Positions 47,605-57,900 of a stretch of DNA of 64,000 bases are shown here, piece after piece. This DNA is from Terfezia claveryi (lineage: Eukaryota; Ascomycota; Pezizomycetes; Pezizales; Pezizaceae): positions 186,001-250,000 of the forward strand of contig WHUX01000006.1 in assembly GCA_015179025.1 (NCBI GenBank), in the 5' to 3' direction. Each line of letters starts with the position of its first letter. Position 1 is the first letter of the stretch. The notes beneath the pieces were generated by a model. That model did no database searches. It saw only the letters and a program-made list of their open reading frames with translations, and was not told the origin of the DNA. A program made the translations under genes and the position numbers.

Positions 47605-49451
47605 CCACAATAACAAGAACTCAGGAGCAGAAAGGCAACAGCAAAATACGTAAAAACAATATATGAAATGGGCCGAATGGCAGTGTCAAGTGTGACAAAT
47701 GAACTCAAGTGAGGCAGCAATCCCTTGCTGTCATAACCAGCTGATGCCAGATGACCCCGAGGAGGCCCTATACCATGGTAATCGGCCGACCTGGATACAA
47801 TCAAAACTTGTATCAGGTGTGTAATATTACGAGGTTATGAGTGGAGGAATCTTGTTCAAATAAACAAAGGCTTGTATTGAGAACTATCGTAGCGATCGCT
47901 ATAAGGCTCGAGGCTATGGTGCTAGTGTTCTTTGTTCTCTTTAAAAAAAATATACATGGTGCGGTCTGGCCGCTTATATAGAACCTCCATTTCCATCACT
48001 TGCCGAACTGGGGAATGTCATGTTTACCTACCATTTTGCCATTGATATAATTCATCCCCTTTCCAAGGTTATCCATCAAGAGCTCCCAAACTTCTGGTAG
48101 CGGTATCTCCTCTAATGTTTTGATTTTTTTCATTGTACATCTTGTCGAAATACACAAAAGGCTAGGCTGTCACCATCATCTTCCTAGACAAAATAATATA
48201 CCAGTTGCAAGCTTTGATCCTCGGCTGCCAAGCACCACAGTTTCCTGCGCGTTGCCCTCCTTTGCGAATTTAGTGAGCGAAGGTGACCAGAAAGAATGTA
48301 TTGGGACACTTGGAATTGCCGGCTACAGTTCCAGATCTCTGCCCCAGGAGAAAATTAGCCTGCCTAAACAGCAACATAGACTGCTAAAAAGTTGGTGTCA
48401 ATGAGGGCGCTGTGATTGTGAAGAAGATTGAGGTCTTTCATATCCCTGGAGGCTTTGTGCGTAACCTGCCCTCTTGCATCGAAAGTATTTTATCAGTGTT
48501 GTTTGCCTTCATACTTCCTGGACCTTCTCAAGAGCAGGCCTGGTGTCCAGCTCGTGCTGGGGTGTGTTTCTGCCTGAGGATACTTATTCTACGCTCAGGC
48601 AGTAACTCCCCGAAGGTGGAATAGACGGTCTCCTCGGCCAAGGATATAGCTATAGCTTCTGTGGTTATGCATTTGTTCAGTCTGTGGACATTGTGGGGTA
48701 TATAAACTTGTCCTTACGGAAGGAAATATGGATGGCGTGCATAAGATGTAAGTAGTCTAGTTGGCACAAGCCCCCCGCCAGACTAACAGGTAGGCCTAGC
48801 TCCGACAACCAGAACTAGGTATTGGCTAAATTTTCCCAAACCATTTGCCAAGACTCTCGCAGCAGATCCCGCCGTCACGCTAAAAGCGGTAATCACAGCT
48901 TATGAGCGACTTCCCAAAGTGGCAACCACCAAACTCAAGGTTTCATAACAGCCACCGACCACGTGGGTGAGTGAGTGTATTGGAGTTTATTTATGTGAAA
49001 ATATTCTACAATAATGCGTGCATATTCATCAAAAAGAGCCTGACGTAAAGAGATATTGTATTCTGGCGAGCAAACTAGTGAAAAGGAATTTTAAGAATCA
49101 TACAACGAAGGTAGAGAATTAAAAGGAGATAAATGTGGTCGTGAGCGATGGTGAAGAAAGAGAGCGAAAGTATTAACACAAGGAATGAGAAGAAAAGGAG
49201 AAATAGACATATCGTAACATACCTAACAAACCATTGTATGTACAATGTTAGCCATAAATCCCAATCCAAAGAAAACCCATCAGAAATGCAAGCTCAAAGA
49301 AACCCCAGATTCAAATCCAAAGCCAAAGCCAAATCCTCGATGGCCATACCATCGTAGTCTATAAACCAAATTAAAATCCAAACAAAAAAACCAGTGACAG
49401 TGACGGAAGAAACCCCAGATACTCCTCTACACTAGTAGGTATCCCAATCCT
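47605..49451. other. Spacer Tc1 element / kinase
   Basis: 1.85 kb. No gene supported. It includes a TAGTCTAGTTGGCAC motif (48753-48767) with a nearby inverted GCCAGACTAA, and AG-rich DNA near 49140-49200. Confidence 0.6.
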
Positions 49452-50918
49452 CTAACAACCCCACCTATCATCCCCCTTGCCTTCCATGCACCACAATTCT
49501 ATCCAGCTCTCCACTCTCTCCAATACTGTCTCCACGGTTGTCCTCCCTTCCTTGGTCTTTCCAAAGCATTCCGCTAGACAAGTATCCACAACCTCACCTT
49601 TCCTCACCCTTAACCCTCTCTCATCCCAACTTCGAACAAAACCCACTGGGTCACCACACTTTACCCACATCCCCTTTGTTGCATCAGTGGCAATTCGAAC
49701 AGAGTAAGGATCAGACCCAATTGCTGCAGTGAGGAGTGTGAGCGCCATAGAATATAGATCTGAGGAGAAAGTCGGTACTGGCGATGCCGCTTCCACAGGA
49801 GCAAGCCAAGCTTCCAGTAGCTCTGGTGCACAGAATGGTATAGTAAGTGCTGAGATGGCTTTTGGTTCTGCTGGCTCCACATGGCTACTTGAGAAGTCGA
49901 CAATTAGTGGTTCATAGAGTTGCTTCTCGTCATTTTCGCCCCAAATCTTCTTCTCTTCTGGCGACAGTGTATACTCTCGTAACAGCACGTTTCCCCACTT
50001 AACATCCCCATGCACGACCCGCTTCTCCTTCAAAGCAACAAAACCCTCGCATAACTTTTTCGCTAGGAATAACCATTGACGCATTTTGACTACTGGACAT
50101 CTCAGGGTCGAGAGACTGATATTCTGCTCAGAATCAATGAATTTATGGGATGCCTTTACGAAAGATTCAAGGGTGAGAGGGTAAGCTGGCAGCAAGAGGG
50201 ATGTAGTTTCCTCGTCGAAGCCGTAAAATAGAATAACTCCACGAGTAGGTTCTGGCGTAGAGAGGTAGGAAAGGATGGCGGCCTCATTGGTAAGAATTGG
50301 AATGCCCTTATTTTGTTCTGGTTTCTTAACCGCTATTATTTCTGGCTCCGTGTTTTCGGCAGATGTGCGTGTAAATAGCCCAGGAGATACGATAGACCAA
50401 GCGCCACTGCCAAAAGGGCGGGCGCCGTTTAACACTGAGAAAGAGCCTTTTGGTGCGAATGGAGTAAGGTGGGCCTGGCTACCTGTACGATCTTTACCAA
50501 TGCTTAAAGTATCGCTTGAATATGAGCTCAATCCCGAAGATATGCCACTTGAGTCAACGAAGACAAAGCCGGAGGTGCTGGTACTCATTGAACTGGCCTC
50601 AGAGCCCTTCGTAGGATTTCTTGGGAAGTCGAGAGACATGTGGTCCCGGCACTTTGGTGTTCGTGGGGGCGTCAAAGCTGACTGCTGCAGAAACTGATAT
50701 TCATAATCCGTTGAACAAGAGCATATGCTACCAGATACAGTAAGACTGTCCTTTGCAGCCGGTGTTACTGGAGGCGTGTCGGAGAACATCTTGCGTGGTG
50801 TAAGGTCGGTTGTATTCACTGTCAGTCCCTGAACATGTGGAAAGCGTTTCGAAGCTGCCGACTGTGGTGGTGGGACCGTAGGTGATGGAGTAATGCAAAT
50901 TGGGATAGGTGAAGCCAT
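49452..50918 (-). CDS. Serine/threonine protein kinase-like protein
   Basis: One exon, 488 aa. The N-terminal 175 residues are Ser/Pro/Thr rich and disordered (TPRKMFSDTPPVTPAAK, SLTPPRTP-type sites). The kinase fold starts at a Gly-rich loop (GSGAWSIV) and the ATP-binding Lys (IIAVKKP). The catalytic loop is HGDVKWGN, keeping Asp, Lys and Asn but with Gly in place of Arg of HRD. The metal-binding motif is VDFSSS, so DFS rather than DFG. APELLEAW (APE) and SSDLYSMALTLL (subdomain IX Asp) follow. This resembles a fungal-specific family of divergent kinases. Activity is plausible but altered regulation is likely, since loss of the HRD Arg usually removes activation-loop control. No partner is known from context. 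Confidence 0.85.
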   Translation of the reverse strand: MASPIPICITPSPTVPPPQSAASKRFPHVQGLTVNTTDLTPRKMFSDTPPVTPAAKDSLTVSGSICSCSTDYEYQFLQQSALTPPRTPKCRDHMSLDFPRNPTKGSEASSMSTSTSGFVFVDSSGISSGLSSYSSDTLSIGKDRTGSQAHLTPFAPKGSFSVLNGARPFGSGAWSIVSPGLFTRTSAENTEPEIIAVKKPEQNKGIPILTNEAAILSYLSTPEPTRGVILFYGFDEETTSLLLPAYPLTLESFVKASHKFIDSEQNISLSTLRCPVVKMRQWLFLAKKLCEGFVALKEKRVVHGDVKWGNVLLREYTLSPEEKKIWGENDEKQLYEPLIVDFSSSHVEPAEPKAISALTIPFCAPELLEAWLAPVEAASPVPTFSSDLYSMALTLLTAAIGSDPYSVRIATDATKGMWVKCGDPVGFVRSWDERGLRVRKGEVVDTCLAECFGKTKEGRTTVETVLERVESWIELWCMEGKGDDRWGC

Positions 50919-51524
50919 GAGGTAATGCTATGATGCTGCTTAGACGATGGTTTTAGTCAAAGTCATATAGCTTAAATAGAGTCAGGTTCCTGAAGCTTAC
51001 TGGGAATAAGAGTCCCCAAGTAGAATGCGAGTAGGGACGATGAGAAGGAAAACCCGCAATTCTGTAAGATCTTAAAGCCGAAGCTGAATGGACCTACTCA
51101 AGTAGTGTTGTAGTCTCGATAGTAGTGCTGCACCGATCCGATATATTGCATTACACTCCTCCTGACCCGTGAACCCAATTGCAGTTTTGTCTCGTGGATA
51201 GAGCCTTGTCGCAAATACTTAACTGCCAGCTACTATAACTTAAAAACCCAAGTTTCTGGCAAGGCTGCTTGGTATCTTCAACACGGATGTGGGGTAGAGT
51301 GGACATATATATCTGTACATTGCATGCCATTATATCTTATAAGCCCAATTCTAACCGTTGACAGACTACCAATTTCTCAATTTCTAGTGGCTACACTCAA
51401 GGTCACAACAACTCTTGACTCAAATTAAATGCTAATATCAGACATGCTGCAGTGCCTGCTACCACAACCCCCAACAAATAACGGCACCCTACTTAATATG
51501 CCCTTAAAGATTTCAGGCGCACCG

Positions 51525-51835
51525 TAGTCTGGTTGGCACAGGCGGCACCGTTTCAGTTTCGGTACTGCAATACTCCGCCCCTCCCTATCAGACAGAATTC
51601 TGTATCGGAAAGCGGCTGCCACCTACTGGGGCCGGAGACTTGGAGCGGGAGGTCTTAAACGTCTAGCACATATTGAGAAGAGGTCGATGCCTTCTCAGAT
51701 CGCAATTGTTGATATGTAGCTTTAATATTTTCACCCAGGCCAGTTGCAGCGGCATGTGTTGCTACCCTCTTACAGAATCACATACAATATTTAAACTAAC
51801 ATTATTGTGCCATGTATATGGGGGTGCCAACCAGA
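51525..51835. mobile_element. Putative non-autonomous element bounded by inverted TCTGGTTGGCAC
   Basis: The left edge is TAGTCTGGTTGGCAC (51525-51539), the right edge GGTGCCAACCAGA (51823-51835), inverted. The 311-bp interior has no coding frame. Size and ends resemble the 18553-18902 candidate. Single-element status is inference. Confidence 0.4.
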
Positions 51836-53919
51836 ATGCAGGGAAGCCATACCCAATTGCTTGACAGTATTTTCTAGATTCCAACTGCCCAAGGGCTATT
51901 CGGCCAGTGGTTGCACGGCTCCTCGGTACTTGGTATTCTACATCCCAAACATTTACGGATCACGTGCCCCACACACATTTTTTGAGTTATCTCTGACAAT
52001 TCTTAATTCCAGCTCTGCCATTACCTGAGTTTCACTGCAAAAGATAAATATTTGTATTTTCTTGTATCCCTCCGTCATTTCGTGCTCTGGTAATGTAATA
52101 CCCATTATTCCATCTACGCTTACTTTATATCAAGAAGTCTCCGTCCTTGTATATTCTGGAAAGGTCATTCTGGGCTACATACCTCGTATCATAAACACTC
52201 AATACAAGGCAGTCACTGCATTTCGGGTAACAAATATTACAGAGAAGGCTAAGAGAAGGCGATAAAGAAGGGGAGGCACGAGGATCCTAGCTCCGGGGAT
52301 TTTTCTTTCATTCAATATAGGAGGTTTTGATGTATGCCAATGGGATATTGTGCTATCATTGATGAGGAATAATGCCAACACGCATTACTAAAACTGTAGA
52401 TGAATGGTAACCAATTGAGATATGGCATACTAGGGGTACATTCTATGGATCAGATATTGAAAGTCTCCTCTTACAATTCTGGAAACGGTACTTATCACAA
52501 TTGTTGTTAGTAAATTCTACTCCAATACGAGATGTCAATCCTAACTTGAGGCAATAGAGCACCATCTATAGTACTTCATTCCCACATGAGCCCTCCATTA
52601 TAGCCAATTAACCCGGCTCGGCACTGCATGGAAGGGGACAGGGAAGTCCGACCGAAGGTGCAGAAATATTTCGACCGTTTAGTTAAGCTATGTACAGTAC
52701 AGTCCCTGCATGAAGTTACTTTTTGTTCCCTCCAACTTAAACATGTCACGCTGGCAGTTTACCTGCAAGGTTTGTTTTCTCGGGGGGGTCGAGAGGTCAT
52801 TCGGGGTTTCATCAGAAAAGCAATGCAAGCACAACACCAGGCAAAAATACAGAGCCATGCGATTGTAGGAAAAGCTTTGATCCAGTCTTCCAGTCTCTAC
52901 AAACTCTTTTTGGTTCCGGAAATATCCGTCGTTCCTCTTCCTGAGGAACTTGAACATAAGCATACTCTTCCCAACCCGATCGTTTAAGCTCTCTTAGCCC
53001 CCTGTGCAATGTGTTCCTCAGGCTGATGCGGCATTTCTGATCAATCAGAGAGACCCTTCGATTTCGGGCTATCTTTTATCTTCCCCCCCCCCCTCTTCCC
53101 CGCTTCGTGACAAATATTCCCGGTCAATTAATATATAATCCGGCACTTACAGAGTGCATATTCATTTTTATAAGCATCTACATTATCTACTGGCCTGCAT
53201 GAATTGAGTGCAACTTAAGAATCCTTCTCGAATGTTAATGAGACTCATAGATAACGTCAATTGGGCGATATCACAGTCGATATCAGCGGCTATTGTGGTA
53301 CGGACTGACTAGGCTCGATGGTTACTCCATAATCAACATACGTCAGTTTTTAAGTTCCGTCTGTATGTGGGCTGCAGTGAATGAGGCGGGGTGTTGATAC
53401 CAACCAGACTACAGCGAATGAAAGCCCAGATGAACTTTGTGGGGGGTAGTGCAACCAGACTAAGATGAACTATAATCGGCATATATGGCTTTGGCTACCT
53501 CACCTAGACGATTATCTATCCTCAATCGCGAACATCCATCGGCCCCTCCCGTCATCCGGCGGTAACCCATCCTATCCTTCAAATATCTATATAAATCAAA
53601 TTATATTGATTTTATTTAGATTTAAAATATGTGGGAGTGCTTCATCCCAATGCTGATTTTCCATGCATGGCTCCATCGACGTAAATATACTGTATAATTC
53701 AGGCCGCCCCATCTGCTCCGAAAATCTGCTCTTGTGATCCTCATTCGATGCCTGATTTTCACCGAAAATGAACTCAACCACTCATTCAATCCACGTGGAT
53801 AGCTAGATAGGATGAGATGAGTTGCATAAAGTAGCGCAATAGCTTGCATCTTGTACATGTGGGGAAGTCAGCGTCTCAGTTTAAGATTATTGGTGCGTGA
53901 GCGGACTATGGAATGAATA

Positions 53920-54024
53920 AGTATATAACACCAAGTTAATAGTATATAACACCAAGTTAATAGTATATAACACCAAGTTAATAGTATATAACACCAAGTT
54001 AATAGTATATAACACCAAGTTAAT
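53920..54024. repeat. 21-bp minisatellite, five perfect copies
   Basis: The unit AGTATATAACACCAAGTTAAT is repeated exactly five times. The 21-bp period leaves the reading frame open on the minus strand (repeating ILLTWCY), which explains the open frames there; no gene is implied. Confidence 0.95.
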
Positions 54025-54917
54025 AAATATGAAGTGCGTACACGCATTCTTTCTGCTGCTGCTGATCTGCTTACCTTGACAATCATTGAGTCGAAGCAAA
54101 GCACTCTGAGCGAGAAGGAGGCGAGTTTCATATGTCGTGAAGCTGTAGTCTGGTTGTGTGAAGCTGAGCCATATAATCTAATATTGCGCTCTTTCGGCGT
54201 GCTTAGGTTGGTGTGGTGTCAGGAAAATTGATGAGCATGTAGTAGCTCTCAACGGAAAACCTACAATTTACTTTCGACTAGAAACGATGACTTTTGTTCC
54301 TTGCATATGGGGAAGTGTTGTTTTAATCTGGTATTTATGTATATGAATCTCAATGCTGTCTTACTTTCTAGTGATTCGGATTGATTATCTCCCTCTATGA
54401 ATTCTATCTTTCATTCAGAAAATGATCATATAGCCTGAGACTACTAGTAAGGAAAAAGAAAAAGTACGAAATCAACCGGAGGTAGAAACAAATTCCCAAC
54501 CATTACCGTACGCCAATACACAAAAAAACCATCATAAGCAAATCAAAGAAATATTCAAGATTGATAGCACTAGAAATTACTTAGCCAAAACACAAAAACA
54601 TTCCACGGAACGTTCAGTCATGGTCATGGAACAAAAAAAAACCCATGTTTCAAAGAAAAGAAAGACAGGTGAAATACCCCCACCTCCTGCCGCAGAAGAC
54701 ACCCATCGCCAAATAACAGAAAAGAGTAAAATAAGACCTAAATGAGTAATTCTTGTACCACAAATAGACGGCCAGCTCAACACCAGACAAGCGGCCAAAA
54801 AAAAAAAATCAAACAGGAAGCAGGAATCAAAATTTTCAAACGCCACCTACCTTTTCATCCACAACTCCTCTCAATACTACCCCAGCTAGATGCTTGTGGA
54901 AAAAAAGGACTCTGACT

Positions 54918-57900
54918 TTATCTCAATTTGCTTCCCTTCTCCACCATCAACTTTCTTGCCACGTGAGCTTCTGTCACTGTATCACTAGTCACCGTCTCTA
55001 TTTCACTGCCTGCAACAGTACTTATCTGGTCGATGGGCCGTTTGGTCTGTGGTACTGGACTGGGTGATACCGGAGAGGCTAAAGAGCCGATGCTAGCTCC
55101 TGTGGTGCCTTGTGCCTTTTGCCCAACCTGCCCCTGAGCCAGCTGTTGAGCTAACTTTTGCGCCTTCAAACGGGCTAGAATATTGAGCAATTGCTGCGAT
55201 GTAGCCTTGGGTGCAGGTGCTGTGGCAGGCTTTGCATCTGGTAGGGCTTGTGGCTGAGCGGCAGACACGGGTGTTGCTACAGTCTTGGGTTGGGACTCCA
55301 TGGCCATAATTGTGGGGATTGTCTGCGTGGCTGTGGGTGCCAGTGCCGGTGTTGATATAGTACTCTTAGCAACTATAGTCGGGCCTAAACCGTTCACCAT
55401 CGCCAGTGCTTTCACTATGGGTATATTTGACGTGATAGCGGACGGGTGGACTTGAGCCATTTGGGTATGCTGCGAGGTATTGGGTGCCTGTGCTGCTATG
55501 GCGTGTTGTACTCCTGTAACCTTCTGCGGTCCAACCGTCTGAATTTGTGGGGAGTTGATTGGAGCTTTCCCTGCTGGAATTGCCTGACCTTGAGCTGGCT
55601 TGACTTGCTGCTCTCTCCCTTTCTGCAACAGCTGTAGAGCACCGCTAGTAATTGCTGTGACTTCGTATACTCAGGGGATGTGGGGTCTAACGCAAAACCT
55701 ATCAACGTTCGCAATTGATTGTAATTAAGTCCCGCCACAGGCTGTGGGCTCCCCTCCTTTCGGGATTTCTCGGCATTGTCTATGATGTCTCTGAAAGCAA
55801 GGAGGGTTGCTTTTTCTATCTTCCCCTGTGTTTCTAGGGGAGTACCAGTGACAGGGGGTTGTGTCGGCATTGGAGTTTGGCTAAGACGCTGCTCTTGTGG
55901 CTGTTGAGAAGCAAGCTGGGCCATCTGAATTCGAGTTGCATTAGAAACTGGTGGAGGGGGATTGGAGCTCTGGGTACAGCAGATCGCGGTGCTGAGGGAG
56001 CGGCCCCGGCTGGGGTGGAAACTGGGGCAGATGGTGCTCTTTGCATTGACGAATTTTCACTTGGTGCATTATTGGTGGAAAAAGGCTGTGCCATTGGGAA
56101 CCGGCGTTGTGGGGTGTTGTTGAGGCTGCTGATACTGAGCAGGCTGAATAAGATACTGGGCCTGGATACTCCCTCCCTGTGCCATCTGTGGCTGATTGGG
56201 AAAACCTGGGGCGGCCACAGGACCACCTGGTGGTCTTGGAGGAGCCATGTACACTCCATTCTGAAATGGCACTCCTTGCTGACCATGCATCCCATTCCAA
56301 GGTACCGGTGCCATACCATTTGACACAGGTACCATTTGGCCGTAATGAGAGTGAATGATCTGCGACAAAGGCGGTGGTGGAAGTAGCTTCTTCTTCTTTT
56401 CCTTTTCGATGTTGAAACCTTCAGTAATCTTCCATAGCCAACCCTTTCCTTCGCGCTGGACCCTCTCAAATGCTGATGATTGGCTTAGGTTGTGGCGCAC
56501 GCTACTTTGCCAGCCCGTTGTGGTTACCCTCAGTTTGAAGTAAGGGTATTTTCGTTGAATTGTCCTGTATATGTCTGGAAGACTCAACATCTTCTTCTCG
56601 GAATTTGAGATAGCTTCGTGAATAAGAATAAGATATGATGAATTGGGCTTCAAGAGAGCTTCTGGTGGGAAATCCGCTTCATTGATAGGAGGAGATGGCG
56701 ATCTTTTGCGCTTTGGTGGTGGTTTCTCTTTCTTAGGCTTAGGCTCTTTCGGTGGTTTAGGCTGCCGCGGCTCTTTCATTGTGACATATTGGCCTGGCAT
56801 CGAAGAATGATGCGGGGGGGGGATGGAAGGTGTTTTTTGCTGAGATGGGTTTTCGAACTGTTCAAGCGAAGGGTCCATGGGGATATGACTATAATCATAG
56901 TAGCCTGAGGGCGCTGGAGATTCCGAAGGTTGATAGTATTCGGGTACGTCTGGCCTTGGCTTAGGAGGGCGGCCAGGAGATTTCTTAGGTGTATCAGAAG
57001 TTGTTTTGGCTGAAGCTGAAGCTGTAGGAAGTTGAAGAGGGGCAAGTGCTGTACCAGGAGCAGCTGTGGATGCCTCGGAAGGTAAAATTGTGGGTAATTG
57101 TATCTTTGCATTCCTTCTGGCACTCTCCGCAGCGGCATCTTGTGCCTTTCTCTTCGCTTGTGCGGCAGCTTCTTTCTCCCTAGCTTCTCGCATGAGCCTC
57201 TCCTGCCTCTCTAAGAGACACTTTTCCTGCTTTTCTGCTTCTTGCCTGATCTTTGCCGCCTTTTCCACCTCGCCCAGTGACTTCTGTAACGCCTTGCTCC
57301 TCAGCGCGTCCCTCAACTGCTTCTCCTTCAACAACTCTCTCTCCCTTAACAATTCCTCTCTAGCCTGTTTCTTTGCCGTCTTCTGTGCCTTGGAGTCTCG
57401 CCTCTCATATTCCTTTCGCTTTCTCTTTCGCACCTCCTCCGCCTCTTCCTCTCTCAATTTCCTCAGACGTTCCTGCCTGTCCCGGAATTCTCGCTCCCGC
57501 AGCTCTTGTATTCGCCTTGCTTTTTCTTGTTTTGTTTCTCACGTTCCCGCTGCTGCTCAGTATGTTGCTTTTTCAGTGGCCCTTTCATTGGTTTCTTGAA
57601 TACGGCTTTGATGGACTTTTCTGCCACGGTTTTCTTGGGTCGACCTCGGCCTCGCTTCTCCACTTCTGGTGAATATTTGGGCCTTTTTAATGCCTCAAGC
57701 ATCTTGATATTCTTGCGCGCAATGGGCTTGTGTCTTTGCGGGGATGGCTTCTTTCGTTTCCGGGCGGGCCCCGAGATGTAGTCATCGCCATCATCCTCAT
57801 CTTCCGAGCTGCTAGATGCCTCTCCGTCATCCCCTTCCGCCTCTTCTCCCTCTTCATCTTCATCATCATCTAACTCCTCATCGATGTCCTCATCCAAGTT

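Larger units (their letters stand above)
50919..54917. other. Repeat-rich spacer kinase / FHL1
   Basis: 4 kb with no gene that I can support. It contains dispersed TAGTCTGGTTGGCAC motifs (51525, 51823, 53399, 53449, 54146), a 21-bp x 5 minisatellite (53920-54024) and AT-rich unique DNA. The frame 52628-52987 is open but has no recognisable motif. Confidence 0.6.

Noticed and set aside
47577..47804. Hydrophobic minus-strand frame beside the transposon, considered as a gene split by the insertion
   Set aside because: It begins at TTG, partly reads through the TIR, and the frame obtained by removing the element resembles no family.
53868..54131. Repetitive ILLTWCY protein
   Set aside because: It is only the 21-bp minisatellite read in frame.
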